Assembly: GCF_024496085.1 (NCBI RefSeq)
Contig: NZ_CP101751.1
Coordinates: forward strand, 434,001 to 498,000
DNA: 64,000 nt
Direction of reading: 5' to 3'
DNA from: Flavobacterium cerinum
GTDB lineage: Bacteria; Bacteroidota; Bacteroidia; Flavobacteriales; Flavobacteriaceae
A program made the translations under genes and the position numbers. Within the stretch, counting starts at the first letter, position 1. The number at the start of each line of letters is the position of its first letter. Shown here one piece after another: positions 26,142-34,371 of the stretch. The notes under the pieces are model-generated. The model was not told the origin of the DNA. It saw only the letters and a program-made list of their open reading frames with translations, and searched no databases.

Positions 26142-26828
26142 CTAATCCCGTTTTTGGAACATCTTAAAAAAATAAAGATTGAGAAGAAATTGAGCATATC
26201 CGTAAACAGCATCTTCTACTGGAATGGTAAGTAATCGTATATTCAAGAATTCTTCCGGATTGTAATTCACAATCGGCGCTTCCAGTCCGGTACCGGTTAA
26301 TACGCCATTAACAGGAAAAAAGCCAAGCATTAATATAAAAAACACCAGAGAAGCTTTTCCGATCCAATCTACCCGGGCTATAAAATGTAAAAAGATCAAG
26401 GTTAGCATTGTAATAATTGCCGTAACTAAAGTATAAATTTTATCTGCATACAATAAAGCAAATACGGCACATACAATCACGCTGACAAATACAATGATAT
26501 TGTTGTAGGCTATGGTCCAGTTGAGGTTAAAAAATTTATCGAGACAAAAAAATGTAAAGATGCACGAAAACGGAATGCATATAAAAAACAACCACTCTTC
26601 CAGCGGTAAACCGAAAAGGCTAATGCCAAGGGTATAGGTTTTATTAAACCACCAGACCCCTATTTTTGTAAAAAAGATATCCCATATTATAAATGGTATT
26701 GCAACCAATATACCGGATCTTAAAAATACCGGAAACTGTTTATTGAACTGTATTCTTTTGTCAAATGAAAAAATAAAGCAAATAATTACGGTCAGTAAAT
26801 TAATCAATAAATAAGTATACGGTTTCAT
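26142..26828 (-). CDS. crtY: Lycopene cyclase, CarR/CrtYcd type
   Basis: The 228-residue membrane protein contains two lycopene cyclase domains, each with its acidic signature: LPLEEWLFF (~75) and IPVEDAVYG (~207). It has about seven hydrophobic helices. This type of cyclase, known as the fused heterodimeric type of Bacteroidota, forms beta-ionone rings on lycopene. Its start overlaps the stop of crtZ by one base. It is the last gene of the carotenoid operon. Confidence 0.9.
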   Translation of the reverse strand: MKPYTYLLINLLTVIICFIFSFDKRIQFNKQFPVFLRSGILVAIPFIIWDIFFTKIGVWWFNKTYTLGISLFGLPLEEWLFFICIPFSCIFTFFCLDKFFNLNWTIAYNNIIVFVSVIVCAVFALLYADKIYTLVTAIITMLTLIFLHFIARVDWIGKASLVFFILMLGFFPVNGVLTGTGLEAPIVNYNPEEFLNIRLLTIPVEDAVYGYAQFLLNLYFFKMFQKRD

Positions 26829-27283
26829 TATTGTTTAGCGTTAAAATACATTCTGAAATATTTCAAGGGAACCCATAAAAAACCAAAACATTCTCCATCG
26901 TGCTTACCGGTATGCTTGTGATGCTGTTTATGTGCTCTCCGTATAGCCAGGAAATAGGGATTTTGTGTTTTTTGCAATGCTTTTATACGTTGGTGAATAA
27001 AAATATCGTGTACCCAAAAGTAAGCGATACCGTATAAAGTAATTCCTAAACCAACATAAAACCGGAAATCGAAATTATTCAAGGATCCCCAATAAAGTAA
27101 AGCTATGGCCGGCAATGCAAAGATCACAAAAAAGTAATCGTTTTTTTCAAGAGGGCCTTTATTGGTGTGATCGTGATGATCCCGATGCAAAGCCCATAAA
27201 AATCCATGCATCACATATTTATGGATAATCCAGGTGGCACCTTCCATTAGTATAAATGTTAAAAGAACGATACTAAAATTCAT
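26828..27283 (-). CDS. crtZ: Beta-carotene hydroxylase
   Basis: The 151-residue protein has the His clusters of the di-iron membrane hydroxylase family: HKYVMH, HRDHHD, HDIFIHQR and HKQHHKHTGKH. These match CrtZ, which adds 3-hydroxyls to beta-carotene to give zeaxanthin. The neighbouring cyclase and desaturase make the assignment firm. A 170-base gap separates it from the upstream gene in the operon, long enough for an internal promoter, though none is clear. Confidence 0.92.
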   Translation of the reverse strand: MNFSIVLLTFILMEGATWIIHKYVMHGFLWALHRDHHDHTNKGPLEKNDYFFVIFALPAIALLYWGSLNNFDFRFYVGLGITLYGIAYFWVHDIFIHQRIKALQKTQNPYFLAIRRAHKQHHKHTGKHDGECFGFLWVPLKYFRMYFNAKQ

Positions 27284-27453
27284 ATCGGTTTGAAAAATTA
27301 ATTAGACAATGATTCCGACTAAGCATAAATTCCTGCCTTTTACAGGTATAAAACATCTTAAAAACACCTAAAATGAACTGAGCACTGATTGTAACCCACA
27401 TTGAAAAAGCGGTTTTGACACATGTAATGGTTGTTTTCTTTTAAATTGGTATA

Positions 27454-27930
27454 TCATCGTATTTCTTTTTTAATGACTTTGGCAATCATATTCTTCAGTA
27501 AAGTTGAGGTTATGCTGTTTTTGTTTTCGTGAATAAATTGCAAATCTTGTGCTACTTCGTTATTGTATCCTAAAAATGAAGGACAATTTTGCTGAATCGA
27601 TAATCGGATAAAACGGATTTCAATATTATCCGGGTTTTCTTTTACAGCATTTTCGATATCTTTTTTTCCCTTGTTAAAAGCATTGAGTTTAACAATCGGA
27701 TTGATGGCATGACTCGCCCAGATTGTTTTGAAAGCTCCCCTGTAGGCAAGATAAACACTATTTCCGTTTTTAGTATGCAACTGCACTAACATGGCCTTAC
27801 ATAACTTTTTATCCGACACGGCTTTAATGTAATTCGCTCGTATGGCATCCATCTCCTTATCCGGATAATCATTATCTGCTACCCTTGTAAGATAGGGAAA
27901 AAGGAGTAGCAACACCATCAATAACTTCAT
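27454..27930 (-). CDS. Exported hypothetical protein in carotenoid operon
   Basis: The 158-residue protein has a signal peptide (MKLLMVLLLLFPYLTRVA) and a helical mature part. It contains Cys residues at ~43 and ~114, with a centre reading LAYRGAFKTIWASHAINPIVKL. Its start overlaps the stop of crtB by 4 bases, so it is translated with the carotenoid genes, yet it has no enzymatic motif. Its role in pigment metabolism or transport is unknown. Confidence 0.65.
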   Translation of the reverse strand: MKLLMVLLLLFPYLTRVADNDYPDKEMDAIRANYIKAVSDKKLCKAMLVQLHTKNGNSVYLAYRGAFKTIWASHAINPIVKLNAFNKGKKDIENAVKENPDNIEIRFIRLSIQQNCPSFLGYNNEVAQDLQFIHENKNSITSTLLKNMIAKVIKKEIR

Positions 27931-28763
27931 AAAACAGCTATTTTATATTGTACATAACTGCTCATCGCAAGGGATAACTTTTGACTATTGGGAATACGGA
28001 TCCGTTGCGACATTATTTTCTCCGCCGGAGTGTTTTTAATTTTATTAAATAATGACAAATAATATTTATAGGCCAGATAGACTCCAAACCGGGACGAAGC
28101 CGGTAGCATTTTGATCCCGGTAAGCGCTTCTTTAAATTCCGTTTCGATTTCGGTTTCGATCTGATGTTTAATCTCCGGGCTAAAAAGATTCATTTGAATA
28201 TTAGGAAAATAGGTACGTCCCAAAATCTGATAGTCGTCTTTCAGATCTCTTAAAAAATTCACTTTCTGAAAAGCGGAACCCAATTTCATCGCATAGGGTT
28301 TTAGTTTTTCAAACGAGGCCTTATCTCCATCCACAAATACCTGAAGACACATTAGCCCTACCACTTCGGCTGAACCTAAAATATATTCCTGATACCGCTC
28401 GGAATTATAATCTAACTGATGCAAGTCCATTTCCATACTATGCAGGAATTGTGCAATTAATGACCGGTCGATATTATAACGGCTTACCGTTTCCTGAAAA
28501 GACTGTAATATCGGGTTTAATGAAATTCCTTCCTGAAGAGCCGTATCGGTTTCATTTCGAAAGCGTTCCAGTAAAGTCGCTTTATCATAATCGTGAAAAC
28601 TGTCAACAATCTCATCTGCCAGTCGTACATAACCATAAATAGCGTATATAGCAGGTCTGATAGCGGGCTTTAAAGCCAGAATACCCAGAGAGAAGCTGGT
28701 ACTGTATTTTTCGGTCACAATTTTACTGACCTTATAGGATACTTCGTCAAATAGCTTTTTCAT
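27927..28763 (-). CDS. crtB: Phytoene synthase
   Basis: The 278-residue enzyme has both Asp-rich motifs of squalene/phytoene synthases: ADEIVDSFHDYD (~50) and FLRDLKDDYQILGRTYFP (~170). It joins two geranylgeranyl diphosphates to phytoene. The gene overlaps crtI by 17 bases and the downstream hypothetical gene by 4. Length fits the family. Confidence 0.93.
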   Translation of the reverse strand: MKKLFDEVSYKVSKIVTEKYSTSFSLGILALKPAIRPAIYAIYGYVRLADEIVDSFHDYDKATLLERFRNETDTALQEGISLNPILQSFQETVSRYNIDRSLIAQFLHSMEMDLHQLDYNSERYQEYILGSAEVVGLMCLQVFVDGDKASFEKLKPYAMKLGSAFQKVNFLRDLKDDYQILGRTYFPNIQMNLFSPEIKHQIETEIETEFKEALTGIKMLPASSRFGVYLAYKYYLSLFNKIKNTPAEKIMSQRIRIPNSQKLSLAMSSYVQYKIAVL

Positions 28764-30240
28764 ACCGGGATATTTTTAGTTTATCTACTTCTTTTGCAAC
28801 TATATTACCTGATATAATAGAAGGTGGAACTCCCGGTCCGGGTACTGTTAGTTGACCGGTGTAGAACAGATTTTTTACGTGCTTGTTTTTAATAGACGGT
28901 TTTAGTACCGCCGTTTGATTTAGCGTATTGGCTAATCCGTAGGCATTACCGCCATAAGCATTATAATCGTTTATAAAATCGCTGACACAATAACTTTTTT
29001 TATACTCTAATTTTGATTTTAAGTTATAAACTCCGGTATGTTTTTCTATGCGTTCTAACATTTCGTCCAAATACTTTTCCCGAACGGATTCCGCATCGGA
29101 AAGCCCCGTGGCAAGCGGTATCAGTAAAAAAAGGTTTTCACAACCTTCCGGAGCGACAGTAGGATCGGTTTTAGACGGACAACAGGCGTAGAACAATGGT
29201 TTTTCCGGCCATTTTTTAGTATTGTAAATCGTATCGACATGTTCGTCCAGATCATTCTCAAAAAACAACGTATGGTGTTTCAAGCCGGGAATCCGTTCCT
29301 TAAACCCCAGATAGTAAATTAAACAGGAAGGTGCAAAGGTTCGGGAAGCCCAATACTTTTCATCATAATTTCGCATTTCGGGTTCCAGCAGCGTTTCTGT
29401 ATGATGATAGTCACAGGATGCTATTATGCTATCAAACGCCTGGAATGTTCCGTTAACGATTAATCCTTTAGCCTGACCTTGTTCCACAACAATCTGATCA
29501 ATATTTTGATTAAAATGAAAATGCGCACCTTGTTCTTCTGCTACTTTTTTCATTGCTATAACCAATTGATAAAAACCACCTGCCGGATACCAGGTTCCCA
29601 GAGCATAACCGCCATAATTCATCAGACTATACAAGGCCGGAATTTTGATTGGTGAAGCCCCGAGAAATATAACCGGAAATTCCATTAGCGTTCTTAGCTT
29701 GGGATTGGAAAAATAGTGACCTACATAACTTCTGAAATTAGTAAGCAAATTCAGTTTTAAAGCGGTACCTGCAATTTTGGGTGACATGAATTCAACCCAA
29801 CTGTGACAAGGCTTATTTACAAATTCACGCATTCCAACATCATATTTGAATTTGGCAGCTTTCATAAATACGTCCAGTTTTTTACCGGCTCCTTTTTCAA
29901 TATCCTCAAATAAAGCTTTAAGCGCTTCATAGGATTTCGGAACTCCGATTTTTTCATCGCTGAAAATCATTTCAAACTGCGGATTTAAAGCTATCAGATC
30001 GTAAAAATCGGAAGTACGATAACCAAAGTCATTAAAAAATGATTCGATAATATCGGGCATCCAATACCAGCTTGGCCCCATATCAAAGGTGTATCCGTTA
30101 GTCGTTTGAAACTGCCGGGCTCTTCCGCCGGGCTGACTTTGCTTTTCAAAAACATGAACCTCATTACCCGACTGAGCGCAATATGAAGCTGCTGACAAAC
30201 CCGAAATCCCGGAACCGATTATTGCGATTTTCTTTTTCAT
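28747..30240 (-). CDS. crtI: Phytoene desaturase
   Basis: The 497-residue flavoprotein opens with the FAD-binding signature IGSGISGLSAASYCAQSG and VHVFEKQSQPGGRARQF, and ends with the CrtI C-terminal motif TGQLTVPGPGVPPSIISG. It converts phytoene to lycopene at the membrane. It follows the MarR gene by 12 bases, so the operon is marR-crtI-crtB-hyp-crtZ-crtY. Confidence 0.94.
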   Translation of the reverse strand: MKKKIAIIGSGISGLSAASYCAQSGNEVHVFEKQSQPGGRARQFQTTNGYTFDMGPSWYWMPDIIESFFNDFGYRTSDFYDLIALNPQFEMIFSDEKIGVPKSYEALKALFEDIEKGAGKKLDVFMKAAKFKYDVGMREFVNKPCHSWVEFMSPKIAGTALKLNLLTNFRSYVGHYFSNPKLRTLMEFPVIFLGASPIKIPALYSLMNYGGYALGTWYPAGGFYQLVIAMKKVAEEQGAHFHFNQNIDQIVVEQGQAKGLIVNGTFQAFDSIIASCDYHHTETLLEPEMRNYDEKYWASRTFAPSCLIYYLGFKERIPGLKHHTLFFENDLDEHVDTIYNTKKWPEKPLFYACCPSKTDPTVAPEGCENLFLLIPLATGLSDAESVREKYLDEMLERIEKHTGVYNLKSKLEYKKSYCVSDFINDYNAYGGNAYGLANTLNQTAVLKPSIKNKHVKNLFYTGQLTVPGPGVPPSIISGNIVAKEVDKLKISRYEKAI

Positions 30241-30252
30241 AGCCTATATTTT

Positions 30253-30918
30253 TTAGTCTATAAAATAGGCCGCATTCACTTTTTGCAAAAGCTCATGACT
30301 ATCTATCTGTTGAGAAAAAATCGGGTGATGAAAATCATCCAGCTTATTTAACAACCGTATTAATTGCATTTTTTCGGAATGAGACAGATCTCCTGAAACG
30401 ATTTGGGTTGCAAGTCGTATTTTTCCCATTTGAGCATCTAATGACTGTAAGCCTTCCTGTGAAATTTCAATTACCTTACTCCTTTTATCCGTTTCGGAGT
30501 CATTTTGTGTTACCCAACCGTTTTTAATTAATCGGTTTATGATCTGCATTCCGGTTGGCTTATCCTGAATATTTCTTTTAATAAGCTCCATTTTGGTCAT
30601 TGCTCCAAATGCCTTCAAGTTGATCAAATAAATAAAATCTTCCTGAGTCGAAAATTCTGATTCCTGTATTGCCGACTTGGAATAGGTTTTAGCATATCGA
30701 TTCATGTGCACCAATAAAGTACTGATTACACTCTCCGGGCTTCTTCCCTCCGTTTTACCTTCCCAATCAGGTTCATCTAAAGAAAAGTCCGTTTGTTTTT
30801 CCCTCTCAAAAAACCATCTTTTAAAACCACTTACATCTTTGGCATAACCATCATTGTTATTCTCCTTTTCGAATTTTTCGACAAGTTGAATAACATCCTG
30901 AATAAGCTGATAGTTCAT
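30253..30918 (-). CDS. MarR-family regulator of the carotenoid operon
   Basis: The 221-residue protein has a long N-terminal helical part and a MarR winged helix at ~100-180 (KMELIKRNIQDKPTGMQIINRLIKNGWV, wing DSETDKRSKVIEIS). It is the first gene of the carotenoid operon. A perfect inverted repeat sits just upstream of its start, which suggests it represses itself and the crt genes. Inducer unknown. Confidence 0.85.
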   Translation of the reverse strand: MNYQLIQDVIQLVEKFEKENNNDGYAKDVSGFKRWFFEREKQTDFSLDEPDWEGKTEGRSPESVISTLLVHMNRYAKTYSKSAIQESEFSTQEDFIYLINLKAFGAMTKMELIKRNIQDKPTGMQIINRLIKNGWVTQNDSETDKRSKVIEISQEGLQSLDAQMGKIRLATQIVSGDLSHSEKMQLIRLLNKLDDFHHPIFSQQIDSHELLQKVNAAYFID

Positions 30919-30928
30919 AAATAATCTA

Positions 30929-30954
30929 TTTTTAGTATGTAAATATACTAAAAA
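30929..30954 (-). promoter_or_regulatory. Palindromic operator/promoter of the MarR-crt operon
   Basis: TTTTTAGTAT and ATACTAAAAA form a perfect 10-bp inverted repeat with a 6-base spacer, 11 bases upstream of the MarR start. On the minus strand the centre contains TATATTTA, a near-match to the TAnnTTTG -7 box, so a protein bound here would block transcription. This fits MarR autoregulation. Confidence 0.65.
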
Positions 30955-31353
30955 TAAACAAACAAGTATTTTTAAATACTTTATTTTATTAGAATTTAGA
31001 AAAAAGAGACGTTCTACACAGAAATAAAAGCAGATAAAGCACTACCATCCAAAGCATTAAAATACTTACAAAAACTTCTAAGCAATTCCCATTTTTAAAT
31101 TCTTTGTAGCAAAAAAAGATTTTTCCCATAATGACCGATAAATAAAACCCCTATAATTCTTGCATTTATTTCAAGAGGCAACAAGCATTGAAGGAAAATG
31201 AAAGTTTGTTAGTTTTTTATATTTATAGTTCTTTCCGACAAAAAATACTATAAAAAGGAAAAATCAGACTATTACACGAGTAGTATTTATACGTATAGAT
31301 AACCTACATTTTAAAAAGTACCGAACATCCGGATCTATACAGATTCAGGAGAT
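30955..31353. other. Non-coding AT-rich spacer
   Basis: About 400 bases between the MarR operator and the end of the CPBP gene. I find no open frame with protein character, no tRNA and no strong terminator. It holds A/T-rich runs only. Confidence 0.4.
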
Positions 31354-32061
31354 CTAAATAGTATTGGGTTTTGATCTTTTTTGTATTGCTTTCAAATACA
31401 TATAACTAAGTATTTGAAAACCCGAAAAATGGATAACCAGAACCGTAATAGAAATAACAGCCACGGGCACAACCGGATCAGCCGGAAAAGATTTTATTAA
31501 TAATTGCAGACCGATAGCCTTATTCTTAGAAAAAAGAATCATCGTGGAAAAATTGGTTCCGAAATGTAGCGCCAGCGGTAAATATATAGTTTTAGATTGT
31601 GCAAATGCCAATGCAAAGATATAGCCCACTGATCCCGTGCTCAAAAATATAAATACCATTTGTAACGGACTACCAAATGCATTCCAGGAAAACCAATGAT
31701 AAACACCAAAGGCTATAGAAGATATTATTATTGCTTTTTGATTGCCTAATTTTCGGATCAGAATATACAGTAAAGCACCGCGAAAAATTAGCTCCTCAAA
31801 AACAACTGCCCGAATGATATATACAACAGAATTTACAAAAGCTGAAAAAGTATAATCCGGATTCAACTTTAAAGGATTGTGAACAAGTGCCGCTACTGAA
31901 AATTCAAAGAGGCAGTAATAAGCAACCGGCCATACAATACTTACTGAAAACAAAATGAATCTGTACCGGGTGAGCTTAACACCAAGCACGCTTAAATTTT
32001 CCTTAATTGCATACTTTAAAATAAAGTACGACAAAACGATTTCTATAAAAATTCCTATCAT
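31354..32061 (-). CDS. CPBP-family intramembrane glutamic protease
   Basis: The 235-residue protein has multiple membrane helices and the CPBP (Abi/Rce1-like) motifs: EELIFRG (EExxxR) near residue 95, FGVYHWFSWN and LHFGTNFS. These residues form the active site of intramembrane glutamic proteases. Bacterial members process or bind membrane proteins and bacteriocin systems, but the target here is unknown. It is divergent to a membrane-bound XRE regulator 86 bases away. Confidence 0.85.
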   Translation of the reverse strand: MIGIFIEIVLSYFILKYAIKENLSVLGVKLTRYRFILFSVSIVWPVAYYCLFEFSVAALVHNPLKLNPDYTFSAFVNSVVYIIRAVVFEELIFRGALLYILIRKLGNQKAIIISSIAFGVYHWFSWNAFGSPLQMVFIFLSTGSVGYIFALAFAQSKTIYLPLALHFGTNFSTMILFSKNKAIGLQLLIKSFPADPVVPVAVISITVLVIHFSGFQILSYMYLKAIQKRSKPNTI

Positions 32062-32147
32062 AACATATTAATTACCCAAATTTATTAACTTTGAGTATAG
32101 AAAATTGCCGCCAAATACAAATGGCGTATAAATGACGTATTGACGGG

Positions 32148-32570
32148 ATGTCTACAAATAACCAATGTATAGCTGAACTTCTTCGTACCGGCAGAATAGC
32201 CAAAGGGTATACTCAACAGAAACTTTCCGAAGTGACCAATGTCAGTTTGCGTTCGATACAACGAATCGAAAAAGGTCAGGTAAAACCCAGAATGTATACA
32301 CTACAATTGTTATCTGCCGAACTGGGAATACAGATAGCGGATTTATCACTTTCCGAAAAGAGTTCTGAACCCTTGACAAAAAAACAAATCAATTTTGCAC
32401 GGGAAATCATTCTCTCTGTAGGGAGTGGACTTTTCTTATTATTTGGCAGTGTTGCTTTTCTTTGTCAAAGTGTAAGATTTCCCGAAACCCGTTTCGAATT
32501 ATATGCCTTTTGGGCTATCATTACGTTGGTTTACCTGATAATCACGTTAAAAATATGGAAAAACAATTAA
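32148..32570 (+). CDS. XRE-family regulator with two membrane helices
   Basis: The 140-residue protein has an N-terminal helix-turn-helix (residues ~8-65, KGYTQQKLSEVTNVSLRSIQ) and two C-terminal membrane helices (~87-108 and ~117-135). A DNA-binding domain tethered to the membrane points to sensing a membrane signal. The divergent CPBP protease next door is a natural partner for regulated release, but that is inference. Confidence 0.8.
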   Translation: MSTNNQCIAELLRTGRIAKGYTQQKLSEVTNVSLRSIQRIEKGQVKPRMYTLQLLSAELGIQIADLSLSEKSSEPLTKKQINFAREIILSVGSGLFLLFGSVAFLCQSVRFPETRFELYAFWAIITLVYLIITLKIWKNN

Positions 32571-32875
32571 GCCTGTATTCGTTATACATTACATTATTTC
32601 AGTTTTTTAACTCGCTATTCAGGGACAAACAACCTTTTTCCTCCGAAATCAGCAGTTCGTTTTCATTGAGAGATATTATCCGCTTAAATAAAGATTCAGT
32701 GACTAAATTTTACCATTGCGATATTCCAAGCCTGTAATTATTGTTTATTTAGCAAATTCATCAGGCATATTCAAGCCGAAATTCGGAAATTGACACAAAA
32801 CGAGTGAATTTTGCACAAAAAAGATTTCCATCTAAAATGTAATAATTACCTTTGCTGCGGATTTAAACTGTTTTA
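32571..32875. other. Spacer before the copper island
   Basis: About 305 bases with no supportable gene. Its 3' end contains TACCTTTG at 32847-32854, a consensus -7 box for the first copper-island gene. Confidence 0.5.
32847..32854 (+). promoter_or_regulatory. -7 box of the first copper-island gene
   Basis: TACCTTTG is a perfect TAnnTTTG match, placing transcription start close to 32861, about 15 bases before the GTG start. No clean -33 TTG is seen. Confidence 0.6.
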
Positions 32876-33244
32876 GTGAGAAAGTTTATAGTCATATTAG
32901 CACTCTTTATGCTTCTTAAGCCTGTAATTCCGGTTTTGGAGTATATTGTATTTTATGATTATATCAAAAACGAACTTTGTGAAAACAAAGACAAACCGAA
33001 ACTTAAATGTAACGGAAAATGCCATTTAGCGAAAGAGATGGCTAAAGCATCCGATACTCCTGAAAAAGGAAACGAAAAAAAGCATATTTCAATAGAAACA
33101 AGTATTGTTTTCTATAAAGAAATCGAAGAGGATTTCGGTTTTAGTCCCCTTTTCTACAAATACAAATCAAAAATATCTTCAAATTATGATCTGTCCTATT
33201 CTTATTTAGAGACAGATTCTCTATTTCGACCTCCGGTAGTTTAA
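32876..33244 (+). CDS. Small membrane protein with C-x9-C-x3-C-H motif (copy 1)
   Basis: The 122-residue protein starts at GTG and has one N-terminal membrane helix (VILALFMLLKPVIPVLEYIV). It then shows the Cys pattern C35-x9-C45-NGK-C49-H50 followed by LAKEMAKASD, a plausible Cu(I)-binding site, a charged linker and a C-terminus ending SLFRPPVV. A close paralogue lies at 44559 and a more distant one at 39116. Position before an OprC-like receptor suggests a copper-related accessory role. The family has no known function that I can name. Confidence 0.7.
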   Translation: MRKFIVILALFMLLKPVIPVLEYIVFYDYIKNELCENKDKPKLKCNGKCHLAKEMAKASDTPEKGNEKKHISIETSIVFYKEIEEDFGFSPLFYKYKSKISSNYDLSYSYLETDSLFRPPVV

Positions 33245-33440
33245 TTTTTTAATAGGATTATTGCACCAGGTATTGTTTTTCTACAATATCAGAACGGATA
33301 TGGCCTGTATTCAGATATGTGCACTATTCTCTATTTTATCACCGGTAGCTTTACAACTTAATAGCGCTTTTTTTAAAACTGTTATTTCATGTAAACTGCC
33401 AGTCGATACCACATAGTTTTTAATTAAACATTTACCTGAA

Positions 33441-34367
33441 ATGAAATTTTTTAATTTTTTTGTAATTGCGACATTGTTCGCAGTTATAACTTCATGTACT
33501 CTGGACAAAACGGATTTTGAAGCCGAAACCAACAGGGATGTTACCGAATATTTTGAATTTAAAGAAGTTACTTCTTTCAACAGCGGTAATTACAAGATAA
33601 GTGTTGCGGCTTTAAACGGGACTTTTTATAAAGGATATAATGAAATTCGCTTAACCATAATAAATACTCAAAACAACCAGACTCTGAATAGCTCAGATGT
33701 CACTTGCTTACCTATACTGACCAATTCAGACGGTAATAAAACTTCGTGTCCACACCGATATAATTTGGTCTATAACACAGAGGGGAATTATTATTCGGGA
33801 TATGCCGTATTTACAAGTATAAGTAATCCAATGGAAAACTGGGACCTTTATATTGGTTTCACCGATAATAATCAGTTACATTCCGCTAATGGCCTTATCT
33901 CCGTTCAGAATCAACCAAATATGAATCTGAATATGACATCCTTTACGGGAAATGACGGCGAAAAGTATTTTATTGCATTGGTAGCTCCTCAGAAACCCAG
34001 AGTAGCCGAAAACGAATTGGTAGCAGGAATTTACAAATACAATCAGCCCACAGAACCTGCGGGAACATTTCCTGATCCGTCACAGTTTTCATATTCCGAA
34101 GTGCAAAATTATACTTTGAAACTGGATCCGAGAATGCCGGAACCCTCAATGGGTAATCATTCCTCGCCTAACAATGTTGATTTAACTCAGAAAACAGACG
34201 GGTTGTATTATGGAGTAGTTAATTACACCATGACCGGAAACTGGACACTGAATTTTATTATGCAGAATCAAAACGGACAAGTCATAAAAGGAACAGAAGT
34301 TCCGACGGATTTCACACCGGGAATCGAAGGAGTAAAAAGCGAACTTTATATTGACATTTTATTCTGA
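33441..34367 (+). CDS. YtkA/FixH-like two-domain lipoprotein
   Basis: The 308-residue lipoprotein (lipobox TSC, Cys-19) appears to have two similar beta-sandwich domains at ~35-150 and ~185-300. The second has RMPEPSMGNHSSPNN followed by GLYYGVVNYTMTGNWTLNF, the Met/His pattern of YtkA-like copper-binding domains. The first keeps a SCPH in the matching place. It ends just before the TonB receptor and is probably its surface or periplasmic partner in copper uptake. The copper role is inferred. Confidence 0.7.
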   Translation: MKFFNFFVIATLFAVITSCTLDKTDFEAETNRDVTEYFEFKEVTSFNSGNYKISVAALNGTFYKGYNEIRLTIINTQNNQTLNSSDVTCLPILTNSDGNKTSCPHRYNLVYNTEGNYYSGYAVFTSISNPMENWDLYIGFTDNNQLHSANGLISVQNQPNMNLNMTSFTGNDGEKYFIALVAPQKPRVAENELVAGIYKYNQPTEPAGTFPDPSQFSYSEVQNYTLKLDPRMPEPSMGNHSSPNNVDLTQKTDGLYYGVVNYTMTGNWTLNFIMQNQNGQVIKGTEVPTDFTPGIEGVKSELYIDILF

Positions 34368-34371
34368 TACT

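Noticed and set aside
32462..32737. 91-residue frame overlapping the end of the XRE gene
   Set aside because: The overlap is out of frame with a well-supported gene and the product has no recognisable features.
34351..34371. TTG-started extension of the TonB receptor
   Set aside because: The TTG falls inside the preceding gene, and the ATG at 34372 gives a normal signal peptide.
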